From: an uncultured Eubacteriales bacterium
GTDB taxonomy: Bacteria; Bacillota; Clostridia; Lachnospirales; Lachnospiraceae
Assembly (NCBI GenBank): GCA_900549105.1
Contig: URND01000049.1
Location: 1 to 19,551, forward strand
DNA: 19,551 bases
Reading direction: 5' to 3'
Under the pieces are notes generated by a model. That model saw only the letters and a list, made by a program, of their open reading frames with translations, was not told the origin of the DNA and did no database searches. This document shows positions 1-7,892 of the stretch, piece after piece (the stretch's first letter is position 1; every line of letters begins with the position of its first letter). Both the position numbers and the translations under genes were made by a program.

Positions 1-342
1 TTTCTGCTCAAAAGTATAGTCGGCATGTCCCGGACGGTAGTATTTGGCGATTTCCGAATAATCGGAGGAGCGGGCCGACGTATTCCATACAAGCATGGAA
101 ATCGGTGTCCCCGTTGTTTTTCCCTCAAAGATGCCGGAGAGGATTTCCACTTCGTCCGCTTCATTTCGCGGCGTGGCATAGGGAGACTGGCCCGGTTTGC
201 GGCGGTTTAAAAAAATCTGAATATCTTCCTCTGAGAGGGGCAGGCCGGCCGGACAGCCGTCTACCACCACACCGACAGCTTTTCCGTGGGATTCTCCCCA
301 GGTTGTTATCTTAAATATATTTCCAATGCTGGAACCAAACAT
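1..342 (-). CDS. aroC: Chorismate synthase, N-terminal part (runs off the window)
   Basis: Chorismate synthase converts EPSP to chorismate with reduced FMN, the last step of the shikimate pathway, in the cytoplasm. Read on the minus strand from ATG at 342, the first 114 codons are open to the window edge. They begin MFGSSIGNIFKITTWGESHG, which carries the family's N-terminal GESHG signature, followed by a GCPAGLPL stretch, an NRRKPGQ motif and RPGHADYT near the edge, all hallmarks of AroC. About 114 residues are visible of a usual length near 360. The start is supported by an AGAGGTGAA ribosome site 5-13 bases upstream and by a strong promoter at 376-404. The gene is divergent from the HPr-like gene. 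Identification is very secure from family motifs; only the 3' part is missing. Confidence 0.96.
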   Translation of the reverse strand, partial: MFGSSIGNIFKITTWGESHGKAVGVVVDGCPAGLPLSEEDIQIFLNRRKPGQSPYATPRNEADEVEILSGIFEGKTTGTPISMLVWNTSARSSDYSEIAKYYRPGHADYTFEQK

Positions 343-375
343 AATATTTTCACCTCTGAATTTATTTTATGTATC

Positions 376-404
376 ATTATAACGAATTTACAGCGAGTAT
401 GCAA
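376..404 (-). promoter_or_regulatory. Promoter of aroC
   Basis: On the minus strand, TTGCAT (399-404) and a perfect TATAAT (376-381) are separated by exactly 17 bases, and the downstream gene is aroC with a 5' leader of about 30 bases. This is a near-consensus sigma-A promoter. Confidence 0.8.
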
Positions 405-424
405 ACAAATATTGTGATATTTGT
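405..424. promoter_or_regulatory. 8-bp inverted repeat abutting the aroC -35 box
   Basis: ACAAATAT, spacer TGTG, ATATTTGT form a perfect dyad (405-412 and 417-424) that starts one base upstream of the aroC -35 element. The position suits an operator or activator site, but no regulator is identified, and the AT-rich content makes chance occurrence possible. Confidence 0.35.
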
Positions 425-543
425 GCGGTGATATAAAAAAAGTACCAGATGCATGATTATTCATCTAAAAAAATGCCTATTGGAATGATGGGATTTTGAC
501 TTTATGCCTAAAAAAAGGTAAATTTGTCCATGAAAAGTTTTTT

Positions 544-572
544 TTGACAAATAGTGGATTTCATGTTAAAAC
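544..572 (+). promoter_or_regulatory. Promoter of the HPr-like gene
   Basis: A perfect TTGACA (544-549) is followed after 17 bases by TAAAAC (567-572, 4 of 6 matches). It leaves a leader of about 65 bases before ATG 643. The leader has a weak dyad (AACTC at 584-588 with GAGTT at 616-620 region) and two GGC-ATGCC repeats that could form a small hairpin. The rest of 425-543 is AT-rich with nothing recognisable. Confidence 0.6.
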
Positions 573-642
573 TATTAAAACGTAACTCGGCGATGCCATA
601 CAGGCAATGCCACAGGAGTTATTTCGTTTGGAGGTGTAATTT

Positions 643-864
643 ATGAAGACCCAGATTAAATTACAGAACATTGACGGAGCAAAGGAATTCGTTCGTGCTG
701 CTGTAAATTGTGATTTTGACATTGATGTATACTATAATCGGATTGCCCTGGATGCAAAATCGATTTTAGGTATGCTCAGTCTGGATCCGAGACATCCGAT
801 TACTGTTGATTTTGACGGTGAAAATGCTGGCTTGAATGAAGTGCTTGAAAAGTATGCTATCTAA
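643..864 (+). CDS. HPr-like protein lacking the phosphorylated histidine
   Basis: This 73-residue protein has the length and fold pattern of HPr, the small phosphocarrier of the PTS sugar system. Residues 37-47 (DAKSILGMLSL) match the segment that in Gram-positive HPr carries the regulatory serine phosphorylated by HPr kinase (here Ser40, equivalent to Ser46). The N-terminal active-site loop, GxHARPA in true HPr, is replaced by NIDGAKEF, with no histidine near that position; the only His is at residue 51. It therefore cannot pass phosphate from EI to EIIA in the normal way. It could act through the serine site as a CcpA-type corepressor, like the His-less paralogue Crh, or have another role. 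It has its own promoter and an intrinsic terminator after a tandem repeat, so it is probably monocistronic. The start has a GGAGGTG site. Family assignment is confident; function is inference. Confidence 0.85.
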   Translation: MKTQIKLQNIDGAKEFVRAAVNCDFDIDVYYNRIALDAKSILGMLSLDPRHPITVDFDGENAGLNEVLEKYAI

Positions 865-883
865 AATTATTTAGATATACCCA

Positions 884-974
884 ACTTGCGGAGCGGACAT
901 CATTGCGGACTTGAATTGCAGACTTGCGAAGCGGACATCATTGTGGACTTGAATTGCAGACTTGCGAAGCGGAC
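884..974 (+). repeat. 38-bp tandem repeat, about 2.4 copies
   Basis: Unit 1 (884-921) and unit 2 (922-959) are 38 bp each and differ at only two positions. A third partial copy (960-974) repeats the first 15 bases. The unit begins ACTTGCGAAGCGGACATCAT. Since 38 is not a multiple of 3, it does not maintain a reading frame. It lies in the 3' untranslated region of the HPr-like gene, before the terminator. Confidence 0.9.
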
Positions 975-1014
975 CTGAATTTATGAGACTAAATAGAATA
1001 TTTGTGAGGAATTG

Positions 1015-1056
1015 GGCTGTTCTGACGGAAATTTACCGGCAGGGCGGCCTTTTTCC
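1015..1056 (+). terminator. Intrinsic terminator after the HPr-like gene
   Basis: GGCTGTTCTG (1015-1024) pairs with CAGGGCGGCC (1040-1049) over ten base pairs including G-U wobbles. An inner CGG/CCG pairing extends the stem, and TTTTTCC follows. It separates the HPr-like unit from the tgt promoter. Confidence 0.6.
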
Positions 1057-1080
1057 ATTTATATTTTAGTAAATTAGCTG

Positions 1081-1109
1081 TTGCGAAAATATCCGGTTAA
1101 AGGTATACT
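1081..1109 (+). promoter_or_regulatory. Promoter of tgt-yajC
   Basis: TTGCGA (1081-1086), a 17-base spacer and TATACT (1104-1109) lie about 48 bases upstream of the tgt start, which has an AAGGGGGA ribosome site. Four of six and five of six consensus matches with ideal spacing make this a good sigma-A promoter. Confidence 0.7.
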
Positions 1110-1156
1110 GGTAGTGTTAGTCTGAAATTTGGAAGTCAGCGGATAAGGGGGACTTT

Positions 1157-2293
1157 ATGTATAAATTATTGACGACGGATGGAAGAGCCAAGCGGGGCGA
1201 ATTTACCACGGTCCATGGGACGATTCAGACGCCGGTATTTATGAATGTGGGAACGGCGGCGGCCATTAAAGGCGCGGTCGCTACGACGGATTTGCAGCAG
1301 ATTAAGACCCAGGTGGAATTATCGAATACCTATCATCTGCATCTGCGCCCGGGGGACACGGTAGTTAAAAAACTGGGCGGTCTCCACAAATTTATGAATT
1401 GGGACAAGCCGATTTTGACCGATTCGGGCGGTTTTCAGGTATTTTCTCTGACAAGCCTGAGAAAGATTAAAGAAGAGGGCGTTTATTTTAATTCCCATAT
1501 CGACGGCCATAAGATTTTTATGGGCCCGGAACAGAGTATGCAGATTCAGTCAAACCTGGCATCCACGATTGCCATGGCTTTTGACGAGTGTGCGCCGTCT
1601 CTGGCCGACAGAGAATAGATACAGAATTCGGTGGACCGTACAACGCGGTGGCTACACCGGTGCAAGGCGGAGATGCAGCGGCTGAACAGTCTGCCGGATA
1701 CGGTTAATCCAAAACAGATGCTTTTTGGCATTAATCAGGGCGGAACCTTTGCGGATATCCGCGTGGAACATGCCAAACGGATTTCCGAGCTGGATTTAGA
1801 CGGTTATGCAGTGGGAGGGCTGGCTGTTGGAGAAACTCATGAGGAGATGTATTATATTCTTGAGGAAACAGTGCCGTACCTGCCAAAGGAGAAACCAACC
1901 TATCTGATGGGCGTTGGAACTCCGGCGAATATTTTGGAGGGCGTCGACAGAGGTGTGGACTTTTTTGACTGTGTCTATCCATCGAGAAACGGCCGTCACG
2001 GTCATGTTTATACCAATCATGGCAAAATGAATCTTTTCAATGCCAAGTATGAGCTGGATGAACGTCCGATTGAGGAAGGCTGCGGATGTCCGGCCTGCCA
2101 GAATTACAGCAGGGCTTATATCCGCCATCTTTTAAAGGCAAAAGAAATGCTCGGAATGCGTCTTTGCGTCTTGCATAATTTGTATTTTTATAATACAATG
2201 ATGGAAGAGATTCGAGCGGCTATCGAAGAACATCGATATGCGTCTTATAAAAAAGCGAAGCTGGAAGGCTTTGAGATGAAAGAAGAAAATTAA
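1157..2293 (+). pseudogene. tgt: Queuine/preQ1 tRNA-ribosyltransferase with in-frame amber codon
   Basis: Bacterial Tgt swaps guanine-34 for preQ1 in tRNAs with GUN anticodons, a step of queuosine synthesis. The full frame is about 378 codons, the usual family length. Codons 1-153 carry the substrate site LTDSGGFQVF (Asp89). Codons 159-378 carry the nucleophile Asp271 in FFDCVYPSRNGRHGH and the zinc ligands Cys309, Cys311, Cys314 and His340 (CGCPAC...LHN). Codon 154 (1616-1618) is TAG, between ADRE and IQNSVDRTTRW. Both halves are in the same frame, and the family usually has an aromatic residue, often Tyr, there, so one base change from TAT or TAC explains it. All other key residues are intact, so the lesion is recent, a sequencing error, or read through. 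An internal GTG at 1631 has no visible ribosome site. yajC follows 19 bases later, the common tgt-yajC arrangement. Confidence 0.92.
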
Positions 2294-2312
2294 TTTTAGG
2301 AGGAATCGTTTT

Positions 2313-2603
2313 ATGGATGGTAATTACTGGATTTGGGTGGTCGGCTTATTAGTCGTTTATGGAGTTGTATTATACTTTTTATCCATTCGTCCGCAGAAAA
2401 AACAGGAAAAGAAAATGCAGGCCATGCTGGATGCACTGGAGGTTGGCGACAGTATTGAGACCAGCGGCGGACTGTTCGGCGTTGTTATCGATGTCAGCGG
2501 AGATATCCTGATTGTAGAATTCGGCGGAGACAGACATTGCCGGATTCCGATGCGGAAAACTGCGGTTGTAAGTATTGAAAAAGCAAACAGTACAGAAGAT
2601 TAA
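2313..2603 (+). CDS. yajC: Preprotein translocase accessory subunit YajC
   Basis: This 96-residue protein is the size of YajC, the small membrane partner of SecDF that supports SecYEG export. Residues about 5-25 form one hydrophobic transmembrane helix (WIWVVGLLVVYGVVLYFLSI). RPQKKQEKKMQ follows, the basic stretch diagnostic of YajC, then a soluble domain with the conserved GDSIETSGGLFGVV pattern. It starts 19 bases after tgt with an AGGAGG site seven bases before ATG, so it is in the same operon. It is followed by a clear terminator. If tgt translation stops at the amber codon, some polar reduction of yajC expression is possible. The identification is secure. Confidence 0.95.
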   Translation: MDGNYWIWVVGLLVVYGVVLYFLSIRPQKKQEKKMQAMLDALEVGDSIETSGGLFGVVIDVSGDILIVEFGGDRHCRIPMRKTAVVSIEKANSTED

Positions 2604-2615
2604 GAAATCAAAAGG

Positions 2616-2646
2616 AAACCTGTCCGAAAAAGTGGGCAGGTTTTTT
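2616..2646 (+). terminator. Intrinsic terminator of tgt-yajC
   Basis: AAACCTGTCC (2616-2625) pairs with GGGCAGGTTT (2634-2643) with one G-T wobble, around an 8-base loop, and runs into a T stretch. This is a classical rho-independent terminator 12 bases after the yajC stop. Confidence 0.88.
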
Positions 2647-2698
2647 GATTTTATTGAATAAATATATCAATTAATATAGTTCTTTTTCACCTCAAATG

Positions 2699-2707
2699 TG
2701 ATATTCT
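2699..2707 (+). promoter_or_regulatory. Candidate extended -10 promoter of the ABC operon
   Basis: TG-A-TATTCT (2699-2707) is an extended -10 element 50 bases upstream of the ATPase start, just after the preceding terminator. No convincing -35 box is present 17 bases upstream (GTTCTT), so the call is tentative. Confidence 0.4.
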
Positions 2708-2756
2708 AAACATAGGTTTATTGGAACTAACCAAGGCAATCATAAGAGGTAGAGGA

Positions 2757-3455
2757 ATGTTTTTGGAAATTCGTGATTTAAAAAAGAGTTATGGTGAAGA
2801 ATCCAACCGGGTGGATGTTTTAAAGGGTATTAATTTTTCCGTGGAAAAGGGAGAAATTTGTGTTCTTTTGGGCCCTTCCGGTTCCGGCAAATCAACGCTG
2901 CTGAATATTATCGGCGGTATTGACAGCGCTGACAGCGGGGATATATGGATTAATGGTGAGCGGACGGCGGACATGAAGGAAAAGGGCCTGACTTTGTACC
3001 GGAGAAAGCATCTGGGCTATATTTTTCAGATGTATAATCTCATTCCCAATCTGACTGTTCGGGAGAATATTGAGGTGGGGGCCTATTTAAGCGAAGCGCC
3101 TTTGGATGTTGACGAACTTTTACATACACTTGGTTTATATGAGCATCGGCATAAAATACCGAATCAGCTTTCCGGAGGGCAGCAGCAGCGGACGGCCATC
3201 GGCCGGGCGATTGTGAAGAACCCGGATATTTTATTGTGTGATGAGCCGACGGGCGCCTTGGATTATCAGACTTCCAAAGAGATATTAAAACTCATTGAGA
3301 CAGTCAATCAGAAATATGGAAACACGGTGATTATGGTGACCCATAATGATGCCATTAAGGGAATGGCGGACCGCGTCGTCCATCTCAGGGATGGCGATAT
3401 CCGCAAAAACTATCGGAATACGCAGAGAATTCCGGCGGCGGAACTGGAATGGTAG
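2757..3455 (+). CDS. ABC transporter ATP-binding protein, MacB/LolD type
   Basis: This 232-residue cytoplasmic ATPase energises the adjacent FtsX-type permease. It shows Walker A GPSGSGKST (39-47), a Q-loop Gln91 in IFQMYNLIPNLT, the LSGGQQQR signature (138-145), Walker B ILLCDEPTGALD (158-169) and the H-loop His196. The YNLIPNLTVRENIE and EPTGALD phrases are typical of the MacB/LolD/FtsE class, which drives mechanical transmission or lipid, peptide and antibiotic export rather than import. The ATG at 2757 is chosen over an in-frame TTG 36 bases upstream because AGAGGT sits six bases before it and because homology begins at MFLEIRDLKKSYG. The stop overlaps the ribosome site of the permease gene (start 12 bases later), so the genes are translationally coupled. 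Substrate is unknown. Confidence 0.9.
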   Translation: MFLEIRDLKKSYGEESNRVDVLKGINFSVEKGEICVLLGPSGSGKSTLLNIIGGIDSADSGDIWINGERTADMKEKGLTLYRRKHLGYIFQMYNLIPNLTVRENIEVGAYLSEAPLDVDELLHTLGLYEHRHKIPNQLSGGQQQRTAIGRAIVKNPDILLCDEPTGALDYQTSKEILKLIETVNQKYGNTVIMVTHNDAIKGMADRVVHLRDGDIRKNYRNTQRIPAAELEW

Positions 3456-3466
3456 GGAGGCGTCCT

Positions 3467-5785
3467 ATGAAAAATCCTTTAAGAAAGCGGCTGCTGCGGG
3501 AATTGAGAAGCGAAATCGGAAAGTATATGGTTATTTTTCTTTTGCTGGTTGGAACGATAGGATTTGTTTCCGGTTTTCTGGTGGCCGATGGCAGTATGCT
3601 TCGGGCTTATAATGAAGGTTTTGAAAAATATAACATTGAGGATGGAAATTTCAGGCTGGCGGGTAAAGCGAATAAGGCATTGAAAAAAATGATTCAGTCC
3701 TTTGGGGTAACCCTGTATGATAATTTTTATGTGGAAGAAGAGCTGGTAAACGGCAGCACCCTCCGGATTTTTAAGAATCGGGAAGAAGTGAACAGGGTGT
3801 GCCTTATGGAAGGCGCGTTGCCGGGAAATGCCGGAGAGATTGCCATTGACCGTATGTATGCGGATAATAATGAAATTCGCGTGGGAGATATTTTGGAAAG
3901 CGAAAATCAATCCTGGACAGTGACAGGTTTGGTTGCCCTTTCGGACTACAGTTGTCTCTTTTCAAATAATAATGATTCGATGTTTGATTCAGTGAAATTC
4001 GGCGTTTCTGTGGTCACCGGGGAAGAATTTGAACGTTTTGCCGAGGAAGACTTGAATTATAGCTATTCCTGGAAGTATGAGAAGCCCCCTTTGGATGAGG
4101 CGGAAGAAAAGCAGATGTCCGAGGATTTAATGAAGCAGATTAGCGGCGAGGCATCTCTGGAGGCTTTTATACCTTGTTATCTGAATCAGGCCATCCAGTT
4201 TACGGGGGATGATATGGGCAGTGACAGGGCAATGATAGCGGCCCTGCTGTATATTGTTATCGTGATTATGGCCTTTGTTTTTGGAATCACCATCAGCAAC
4301 ACGATCAATAAAGAGGCAAATGTCATCGGAACTTTGAGGGCATCAGGCTATACGCGGGGTGAACTCATTCGGCATTATATGGCAATGCCCCTGCTTGTCA
4401 CGGCGGCGGGCGCTGTGGCCGGCAATATTCTCGGCTATACGGTGTTTAAAAATATTGTTGTGTCCATGTATTACGGCAGCTACAGCCTGCCGACTTATAA
4501 AACAATATGGAATGGGGAAGCGTTTTTGATGACGACCGTCATCCCTGTACTGTTAATGCTCATCATTAATTTTGTCATTTTGAAATATAAGATGACCTTG
4601 TCTCCTCTGAAATTTTTACGGCGGGATTTGAGTCGGAGAAAACAGAAACGGGCCCTTCGACTCAGCACAAAAATAGGATTTTTCCGGAGATTTCGCCTGA
4701 GGATTATTTTTCAGAATTTGAGTAATTACGTGATTTTGTTTGTCGGCGTTCTCTTTGCCAATCTGCTGCTCATGTTCGGCCTTTTATTTCCGGCGGTATT
4801 GGACCATTATCAGGAAGAAATGGAAAACAACCTGCTGTGCAATTATCAATATATTCTTCAGGTTCCCTTGGATGCTGTGGATGAAGAACATAAACTGGAA
4901 AGCCTGCTGTCCATGATGCAGTTTGCGCGGAATGTGGAGACTGAAAATAAAGAGGCGGAGAAATTCAGCGCTTATTCTCTGAATACACTGGATGGCACAT
5001 ATAAGAGCGAATCCATCATGCTTTATGGCATCAAAAATGATAGTTCTTATGTCCAGGCGGACGTATCCGGGGAGCAGGTATATATATCTTCGGCCTATTC
5101 GGAAAAATACGGTGTTGCTCCGGGGGACAGGATACAGCTAAAAGAAGCCTATGAAGATAGGGTGTATGAATTCACAGTGACAGATATCTATGATTATGAA
5201 GGGGCTTTGGCTGTCTTTATGGGACAGACAGCGCTGAATGAGACCTTTGGGATGGATAAAGATTATTTCAGCGGCTATTTTTCCAATACGGAGATTACCG
5301 ATATTGATAGTCTATATATCGGCTCAGTCATTGATTTGGAGGCCTTGACGAAAATTTCACGCCAGTTGGACGTCTCTATGGGAAGTATGATGCTTTTGGT
5401 AGATGGATTTGCCATTGTCATCTTCATGGTTTTGATTTATCTGCTGTCGAAAATAATTATTGAAAAAAATGCCCAGTCCATTTCCATGGTGAAGATTCTC
5501 GGATATTCGGATGGGGAAATCAGCCGGCTGTATATTATTTCGACAACCGTTGTCGTGATTGCATTTCTGCTGATTAGTCTGCCAATCGAGTATCGGGTGA
5601 TGGAGTTTTTATTTCGGGTTATTATGATGAGCAGTATTTCCGGGTGGATTCCCTTATATGTGGATTCTATGATTTATGTGAAAATGTTCCTCATAGGCAT
5701 TGGAACTTATCTGGTGGTAGCTTTGCTGGAGTACAGGAAGATACGCAGGGTGGCTATGGATGAGGCACTGAAAAATGTTGAGTGA
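3467..5785 (+). CDS. ABC transporter permease, dual FtsX-domain
   Basis: This 772-residue membrane protein has the layout of two-FtsX-domain permeases. Transmembrane helix 1 is near residues 19-39, followed by a large extracellular domain. Three helices (around 260-285, 310-330 and 350-370) make the first FtsX block, which contains the typical NTINKEANVIGTLRASGYTRGELIRHY phrase in split form. A fifth helix, a second extracellular domain, and a second C-terminal FtsX block of three helices with SISMVKILGYSDGEISRLY follow. This fits an eight-helix exporter or mechanotransmission permease partnered with the upstream ATPase. The ATG at 3467 with GGGAGG upstream is preferred to the ATG at 3449, which overlaps the ATPase end. 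The secreted protein gene begins 23 bases downstream. Family assignment is secure; the substrate is not known. Confidence 0.9.
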   Translation: MKNPLRKRLLRELRSEIGKYMVIFLLLVGTIGFVSGFLVADGSMLRAYNEGFEKYNIEDGNFRLAGKANKALKKMIQSFGVTLYDNFYVEEELVNGSTLRIFKNREEVNRVCLMEGALPGNAGEIAIDRMYADNNEIRVGDILESENQSWTVTGLVALSDYSCLFSNNNDSMFDSVKFGVSVVTGEEFERFAEEDLNYSYSWKYEKPPLDEAEEKQMSEDLMKQISGEASLEAFIPCYLNQAIQFTGDDMGSDRAMIAALLYIVIVIMAFVFGITISNTINKEANVIGTLRASGYTRGELIRHYMAMPLLVTAAGAVAGNILGYTVFKNIVVSMYYGSYSLPTYKTIWNGEAFLMTTVIPVLLMLIINFVILKYKMTLSPLKFLRRDLSRRKQKRALRLSTKIGFFRRFRLRIIFQNLSNYVILFVGVLFANLLLMFGLLFPAVLDHYQEEMENNLLCNYQYILQVPLDAVDEEHKLESLLSMMQFARNVETENKEAEKFSAYSLNTLDGTYKSESIMLYGIKNDSSYVQADVSGEQVYISSAYSEKYGVAPGDRIQLKEAYEDRVYEFTVTDIYDYEGALAVFMGQTALNETFGMDKDYFSGYFSNTEITDIDSLYIGSVIDLEALTKISRQLDVSMGSMMLLVDGFAIVIFMVLIYLLSKIIIEKNAQSISMVKILGYSDGEISRLYIISTTVVVIAFLLISLPIEYRVMEFLFRVIMMSSISGWIPLYVDSMIYVKMFLIGIGTYLVVALLEYRKIRRVAMDEALKNVE

Positions 5786-5808
5786 TAGAGTATCATGGAG
5801 GTAGGAAA

Positions 5809-7854
5809 ATGAAGAGAGCAGCGGCGATGCTTTTAATCGGTGTTCTGGTTCTGGGGCAGCCATTTTCAGCAATGGGAGTCCGGGCCAAGGAAACGGCGGA
5901 GGAAAGTCAGATTCAGGAAACAGCAGAGGACAGCCTGGCGGATAAAACGGAAACGGTATATGTCAAAACGGATGCGGAAGGAAATGTTCGGGAAATTTCG
6001 GTGGAGACGGTTCTCAAAAACAGAAATAACGGGGAGAGCCTTCCAGATTATTCGAGGCTCACCGATATCAGAAATATGGAGGGTGATGAAGAATTTACCC
6101 AAAATGGGGATGGAACCATATTATGGGAAAACCATGGGGAGGACATTTCCTATAAGGGAAAGAGCAGCGAAAGCCTTCCAGTATCCGTGAAGGTGAGTTA
6201 CTATTTGGACGGGGAAAAAATAACGCCGGATGCTCTGGCCGGAAAGAGCGGAACGGTTCGAATTCGGTTTGATTATGAAAATCATACTTCGGAGCAGGTG
6301 ACTGTCAGCGGACAAAGCATGGAGGTGCAGACACCTTTTGTTCTTATGTCAATGCTGTTTTTACCGTCGGACACATTTTCAAATATCCGGGTGACTAACG
6401 GAAAGGTGATGACCAGCGGTGACGCTCAGATTGTTCTCGGCTATGCAAGCCCGGGACTGGCTGACAGCCTGAAACTGGAAAACTATGGGCCGACGGCGGA
6501 TGTTTCCGTGCCGGATTATGTGGAAATGACGGCGGATGTCTCAGAATTTGAATTGGGGTTCACAGCCACTGTGGCGATAACAGGAGTTTTTTCGGATATG
6601 GATACGGAAAGCCTGGAGGATGGGGATGAACTCATTGCAGATATGGAAAAGCTGACGGATGCTTCGAGCCTGCTTGTCAGCGGGACCTCCGGATATCTGA
6701 CAGGCATAAAAACATTTCAAACCTATATGGATGAGTATGTAAAAGGAGTTGAGGCTGTCTCGGAAGGTTCGGATACACTGGTTTCCGGGCTGGCTGTTTT
6801 GAATGAAAATAAAGAGGCTGTGCAGGATGGAGCGGAGGCCTTGCAGAGCGGACTTGAAAATCTGAACGGCGCGTTGGCGCAGATAACCATGCCGTCCCTT
6901 GGGGAAATGGATGACACAGCCTTTGCAGAGGCGGCGGAGGCTTTGGCGGCAGACGGAGAAAACCTTGCCGCATGCCTTGCTTCAGTGCAGGAGAGCCTCA
7001 TTCAGATGCAGACCTTTGCAGAAAATGTATCGGCTTATGCGGAAACCGTTGAAAATAATGTTTCGGCAGCCCAGAATGAACTGGCATCGGCAAAGCTGGA
7101 AGATGTGGAAGCGGCGGCAGACGCCATGGCAAAGGAGCAGGCCGGCAGTGGGGTGGACGCTGCCCTTGCCGCCATTCCGGAGGATAAGCTTTCAGCGGAA
7201 GAAAAAAATACCATTCGCGATGCGGTAGTCAATAGAATAAACATAAGCGGGATTTCCTCAGAGGCAGAGAACCATATCCTTGCAGCGGAAACACAGCTTG
7301 CGGCAATCCCCGATTTTGAAGCGCCGGAACTGTCCCTCGATGTCAGCATGATTGAAAGCCTTGTCGGCGATATGTCGGCAAATCTGGAAATCCTTCAATC
7401 CTATTCGGAAAACCTTTCCGGTATCGGAGACAAATTTTCAGATATAGGAAGTTTGCTGGAAACACTGAAATCCAGTGTCTTCCAGTTGGAGAGCGGAAGC
7501 AGACAGCTCGCCGAAGGAATTACCGCCTTTAATGACAGTATTTTCAAACTTTATGAGGGGGCATCTGCTCTGAATGAAGGTACCTCCGAACTGACAACCG
7601 CCGGAGAAAGCTTAAATGACGGTTTTGGAACATTAGTCCAGGGCGCCCAGGCATTAAACGACGGGGTAACCGCCTTTGATGAAGAGGGTGTTCAGAGTCT
7701 CGATGATTTGGCCGGAAACGACCTTGAAAACCTTCTGACACGGATTCGTGCTTTAAAAGAGGCGGACAGCCGGTATAATAACTTCGGCGGAATCCGGGAA
7801 AATCAGACCGGCAGTGTGAAATTCATTATTGAGACGGCGGAGATTGAGAAATAG
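5809..7854 (+). CDS. Secreted protein with LxxG heptad repeats, YhgE/Pip-like
   Basis: This 681-residue protein begins with a signal peptide (MKR, hydrophobic AMLLIGVLVLG, likely cleavage near residue 27 after VRA). A beta-rich region of roughly residues 90-250 follows, with SGTVRIRFDYENHT. A long helical region then carries repeats of the xxxLxxG type, such as LVSGLAVLNENKEAVQDGAEALQSGLENLNGAL and, near the C terminus, LEGASALNEGTSEL-like and LVQGAQALNDGV runs. These repeats occur in YhgE/Pip-family and related Gram-positive surface proteins. The C-terminal transmembrane block of classical YhgE is absent, so it is probably exported and soluble or associated with the permease. ATG 5809 follows a GGAGG site; an earlier in-frame GTG overlaps the permease stop. 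It is the third gene of the ABC operon, so an extracytoplasmic partner role is inferred. Confidence 0.75.
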   Translation: MKRAAAMLLIGVLVLGQPFSAMGVRAKETAEESQIQETAEDSLADKTETVYVKTDAEGNVREISVETVLKNRNNGESLPDYSRLTDIRNMEGDEEFTQNGDGTILWENHGEDISYKGKSSESLPVSVKVSYYLDGEKITPDALAGKSGTVRIRFDYENHTSEQVTVSGQSMEVQTPFVLMSMLFLPSDTFSNIRVTNGKVMTSGDAQIVLGYASPGLADSLKLENYGPTADVSVPDYVEMTADVSEFELGFTATVAITGVFSDMDTESLEDGDELIADMEKLTDASSLLVSGTSGYLTGIKTFQTYMDEYVKGVEAVSEGSDTLVSGLAVLNENKEAVQDGAEALQSGLENLNGALAQITMPSLGEMDDTAFAEAAEALAADGENLAACLASVQESLIQMQTFAENVSAYAETVENNVSAAQNELASAKLEDVEAAADAMAKEQAGSGVDAALAAIPEDKLSAEEKNTIRDAVVNRINISGISSEAENHILAAETQLAAIPDFEAPELSLDVSMIESLVGDMSANLEILQSYSENLSGIGDKFSDIGSLLETLKSSVFQLESGSRQLAEGITAFNDSIFKLYEGASALNEGTSELTTAGESLNDGFGTLVQGAQALNDGVTAFDEEGVQSLDDLAGNDLENLLTRIRALKEADSRYNNFGGIRENQTGSVKFIIETAEIEK

Positions 7855-7865
7855 ATAACGGGGTA

Positions 7866-7892
7866 TTGACAAAGTGGAAAAACGGGTATAAC
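7866..7892 (+). promoter_or_regulatory. Promoter of the toxin-antitoxin-like operon
   Basis: A perfect TTGACA (7866-7871) is followed by TATAAC (7887-7892). The 15-base spacer is short; TAACAT at 7889-7894 would give 17 bases with a poorer -10. The promoter lies only 12 bases after the preceding stop codon and abuts a long palindrome. Confidence 0.55.

Noticed and set aside
25..314. Two small plus-strand frames at the left edge
   Set aside because: They are antisense to aroC, whose minus-strand frame is open to the edge and carries clear chorismate synthase motifs.
865..1156. Riboswitch (preQ1) upstream of tgt
   Set aside because: The tgt leader after the promoter is only about 40 bases and shows no preQ1-type pseudoknot pattern; the hairpin upstream is a terminator placed before the tgt promoter.
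1631..2293. An independent gene starting at GTG 1631
   Set aside because: It is in the same frame as the upstream part of tgt and encodes the remainder of that enzyme. No ribosome site precedes the GTG, so it is the 3' part of an interrupted tgt.
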